A DNA stretch of 64,000 nt from Verrucomicrobiota bacterium (GTDB taxonomy: Bacteria; Verrucomicrobiota; Verrucomicrobiia; Opitutales; UBA953), in NCBI GenBank assembly GCA_016871725.1, contig VHCL01000003.1, positions 1-64,000 of the forward strand, in the 5' to 3' direction. Below the pieces are notes generated by a model. The model saw only the letters and a program-made list of their open reading frames with translations. It ran no database searches and was not told the origin of the DNA. The translations under genes were made by a program, and so were the position numbers. The first letter of the stretch is position 1, and the number at the start of each line of letters is the position of its first letter. This document shows positions 62,997 through 64,000 of this stretch, piece after piece.

Positions 62997-64000
62997 TGGC
63001 GGAAGCGACGAACCAGTCGGGCACGGTCTCGCGGTTCGGCCTCGCCCTCGTCGTCACCATCGCCCTGTTCTGGTCGGCGATCGCCTTCGTGCCCCCCGGC
63101 CTCCTGCACGCGGACGAAGCCGTCCAGTGGTCCTTGGCCAAGGAACTCTCGGAGGGGACTCCCTACAGCACGCACCAGGACAAGTTCCATGGGCCGACGC
63201 TGGCGACGGCGCTGCTCATCTCCGCCAAGGCGACGGGCACGGCGCCGATGGACATGAGCGAGGATTACCTGCGCAGCGTCGTCTCGGTCTTCCTCGGGCT
63301 CATGGCGGCGTCGGTCTTGATCCTGCCGGGCGTCGACAAAGGGCCGCGGTACGTGACGGCGGCCTTCATCGTGCTCACCGGCGGCTGCACGCCTTTCGGC
63401 TACTACTACGTCCAGGAGATGCTGCTGGTGACGGGCTTCGTCTGGGGCGTCGCCCTGTGGATGCGCGCCGAAGGATCGCCGCCGACTTCCCGCTGGTGGC
63501 TGCTCTCCGGCGCGGCGTTCGGCTTCGCCTTGGCCTGCAAGGTCACCGCGGCGGCTTACCTCGTCTTCTTCCTTTTGGCCTTGGTGCTCCTGCGTCAATT
63601 CGTGCCCGACCGCCGTTGGCTGCGTTTCGGCTTCGGCCTGGTCGCTTCCTGGGCGTTGTTTCAGTCGGTCGGCTTCACCGATGCGCCGGGCCTGAAGACC
63701 TGGTGGGTGCAGTTGGCGCGTTCGCTCGGCGTCGCCAGCGGCCGATCCGAGGACACCCTCTACGCCGAGAGCCTGGCGCCGTGGGGTTGGGCCGCCGTCT
63801 GGCTGGCGGTCTTCGCGCTGGCTCGCTCCGGTCTCGCGCGCGCCGGCTGGCGTACCCGGCACGCCGCCGACCTGCCCTGTCTGGTCGCCGGCCTCGTCTT
63901 CCTTTTCCACCTGGCTTTGCCTTACAAGACGCCGTGGCTCCTGCTGGCGGTCTTCTCACTGCCGCTGACGCTTGCCTTGCCGTATCTCCTCGTCGGAGGC
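62996..64000 (+). CDS. GT39-type membrane glycosyltransferase (Agl23/ArnT-like), 3' end outside window
   Basis: Open from ATG 62996 to the right edge, 335 codons without a stop. Polytopic, with about eight hydrophobic helices so far. The first extracytoplasmic loop has H-A-D40-E41-A, the acidic pair expected for the catalytic base in GT39/ArnT-fold enzymes, followed by K-F-H65-G-P67, a H-G-P motif I associate with the Agl23 (TIGR03663) group. Likely transfers a sugar from a polyprenyl phosphate donor to a lipid or protein. Translation appears coupled to the thioesterase. Confidence 0.75.
   Translation, partial: MAEATNQSGTVSRFGLALVVTIALFWSAIAFVPPGLLHADEAVQWSLAKELSEGTPYSTHQDKFHGPTLATALLISAKATGTAPMDMSEDYLRSVVSVFLGLMAASVLILPGVDKGPRYVTAAFIVLTGGCTPFGYYYVQEMLLVTGFVWGVALWMRAEGSPPTSRWWLLSGAAFGFALACKVTAAAYLVFFLLALVLLRQFVPDRRWLRFGFGLVASWALFQSVGFTDAPGLKTWWVQLARSLGVASGRSEDTLYAESLAPWGWAAVWLAVFALARSGLARAGWRTRHAADLPCLVAGLVFLFHLALPYKTPWLLLAVFSLPLTLALPYLLVGG

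Overview
The window is about two-thirds G+C by eye, densely coded on both strands, and looks like ordinary chromosome of a Gram-negative bacterium. It encodes LpxB, two outer-membrane porins, MurA, RodA and type IV pilus ATPases. The protein style and the gene mix (RNase Y together with RNase E/G, carboxynorspermidine genes, ole-type genes, argCJBDFG) suggest Verrucomicrobiota, perhaps an Opitutia-like lineage. That placement is an inference and no rRNA is present to test it. I see no phage, transposase, CRISPR array or secondary-metabolite island, and no stretch over 300 bases lacks a gene.

Layout. 1-3.7 kb: end of an MFS transporter, then gcvP (-). 3.8-7.8 kb: nth (+), an unusual 12-bp tandem/inverted repeat array, and an oleC-oleD-thioesterase operon (-). 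7.8-10.7 kb: small lipoprotein, then SirB1-like gene, aroE and prepilin peptidase (-). 10.9-18 kb: clpB, a translationally coupled oxidoreductase-lpxB-SDR operon, and an OprP-type porin. 18-28.9 kb (mostly -): vsr (+), a coiled-coil membrane protein, nspC and carboxynorspermidine synthase, tRNA-Asp, proBA, ruvB, murA, an RGG-box protein and RNase Y. 29-32.2 kb: rodA and RNase E/G. 32.2-34.7 kb: a P1B-4 metal ATPase (-) and a tandem ribbon-helix-helix protein with a histone-H1-like lysine tail. 34.8-38 kb: icd, a TorF-like porin, rplM-rpsI. 38-44.9 kb: argCJBDFG and tRNA-Cys. 45-53 kb: ispF, ndk, two related zinc-ribbon membrane proteins, serS, tilS, ftsH, coaE. 53-58.8 kb: pilB-like, pilT, second pilB-like, pilC. 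59-64 kb: initiator tRNA, two related VWA-type membrane proteins, a hotdog thioesterase and the start of a GT39-type glycosyltransferase.

The most striking window-wide signal is how genes start. Shine-Dalgarno motifs are almost absent. Many promoter-proximal genes instead carry a TTG-type -35 about 34-36 nt before the start codon and a -10-like hexamer ending 5-7 nt before it, the geometry expected for leaderless mRNAs. Operon-internal genes mostly rely on ATGA or TGATG overlaps. Other points of interest are the inverted repeat array that supplies the last codons of nth, the lysine-tailed double RHH protein with an in-frame A AAA AAG heptamer, the VWA protein with an inserted repeat domain, and the initiator tRNA with non-canonical acceptor and anticodon-stem pairs.
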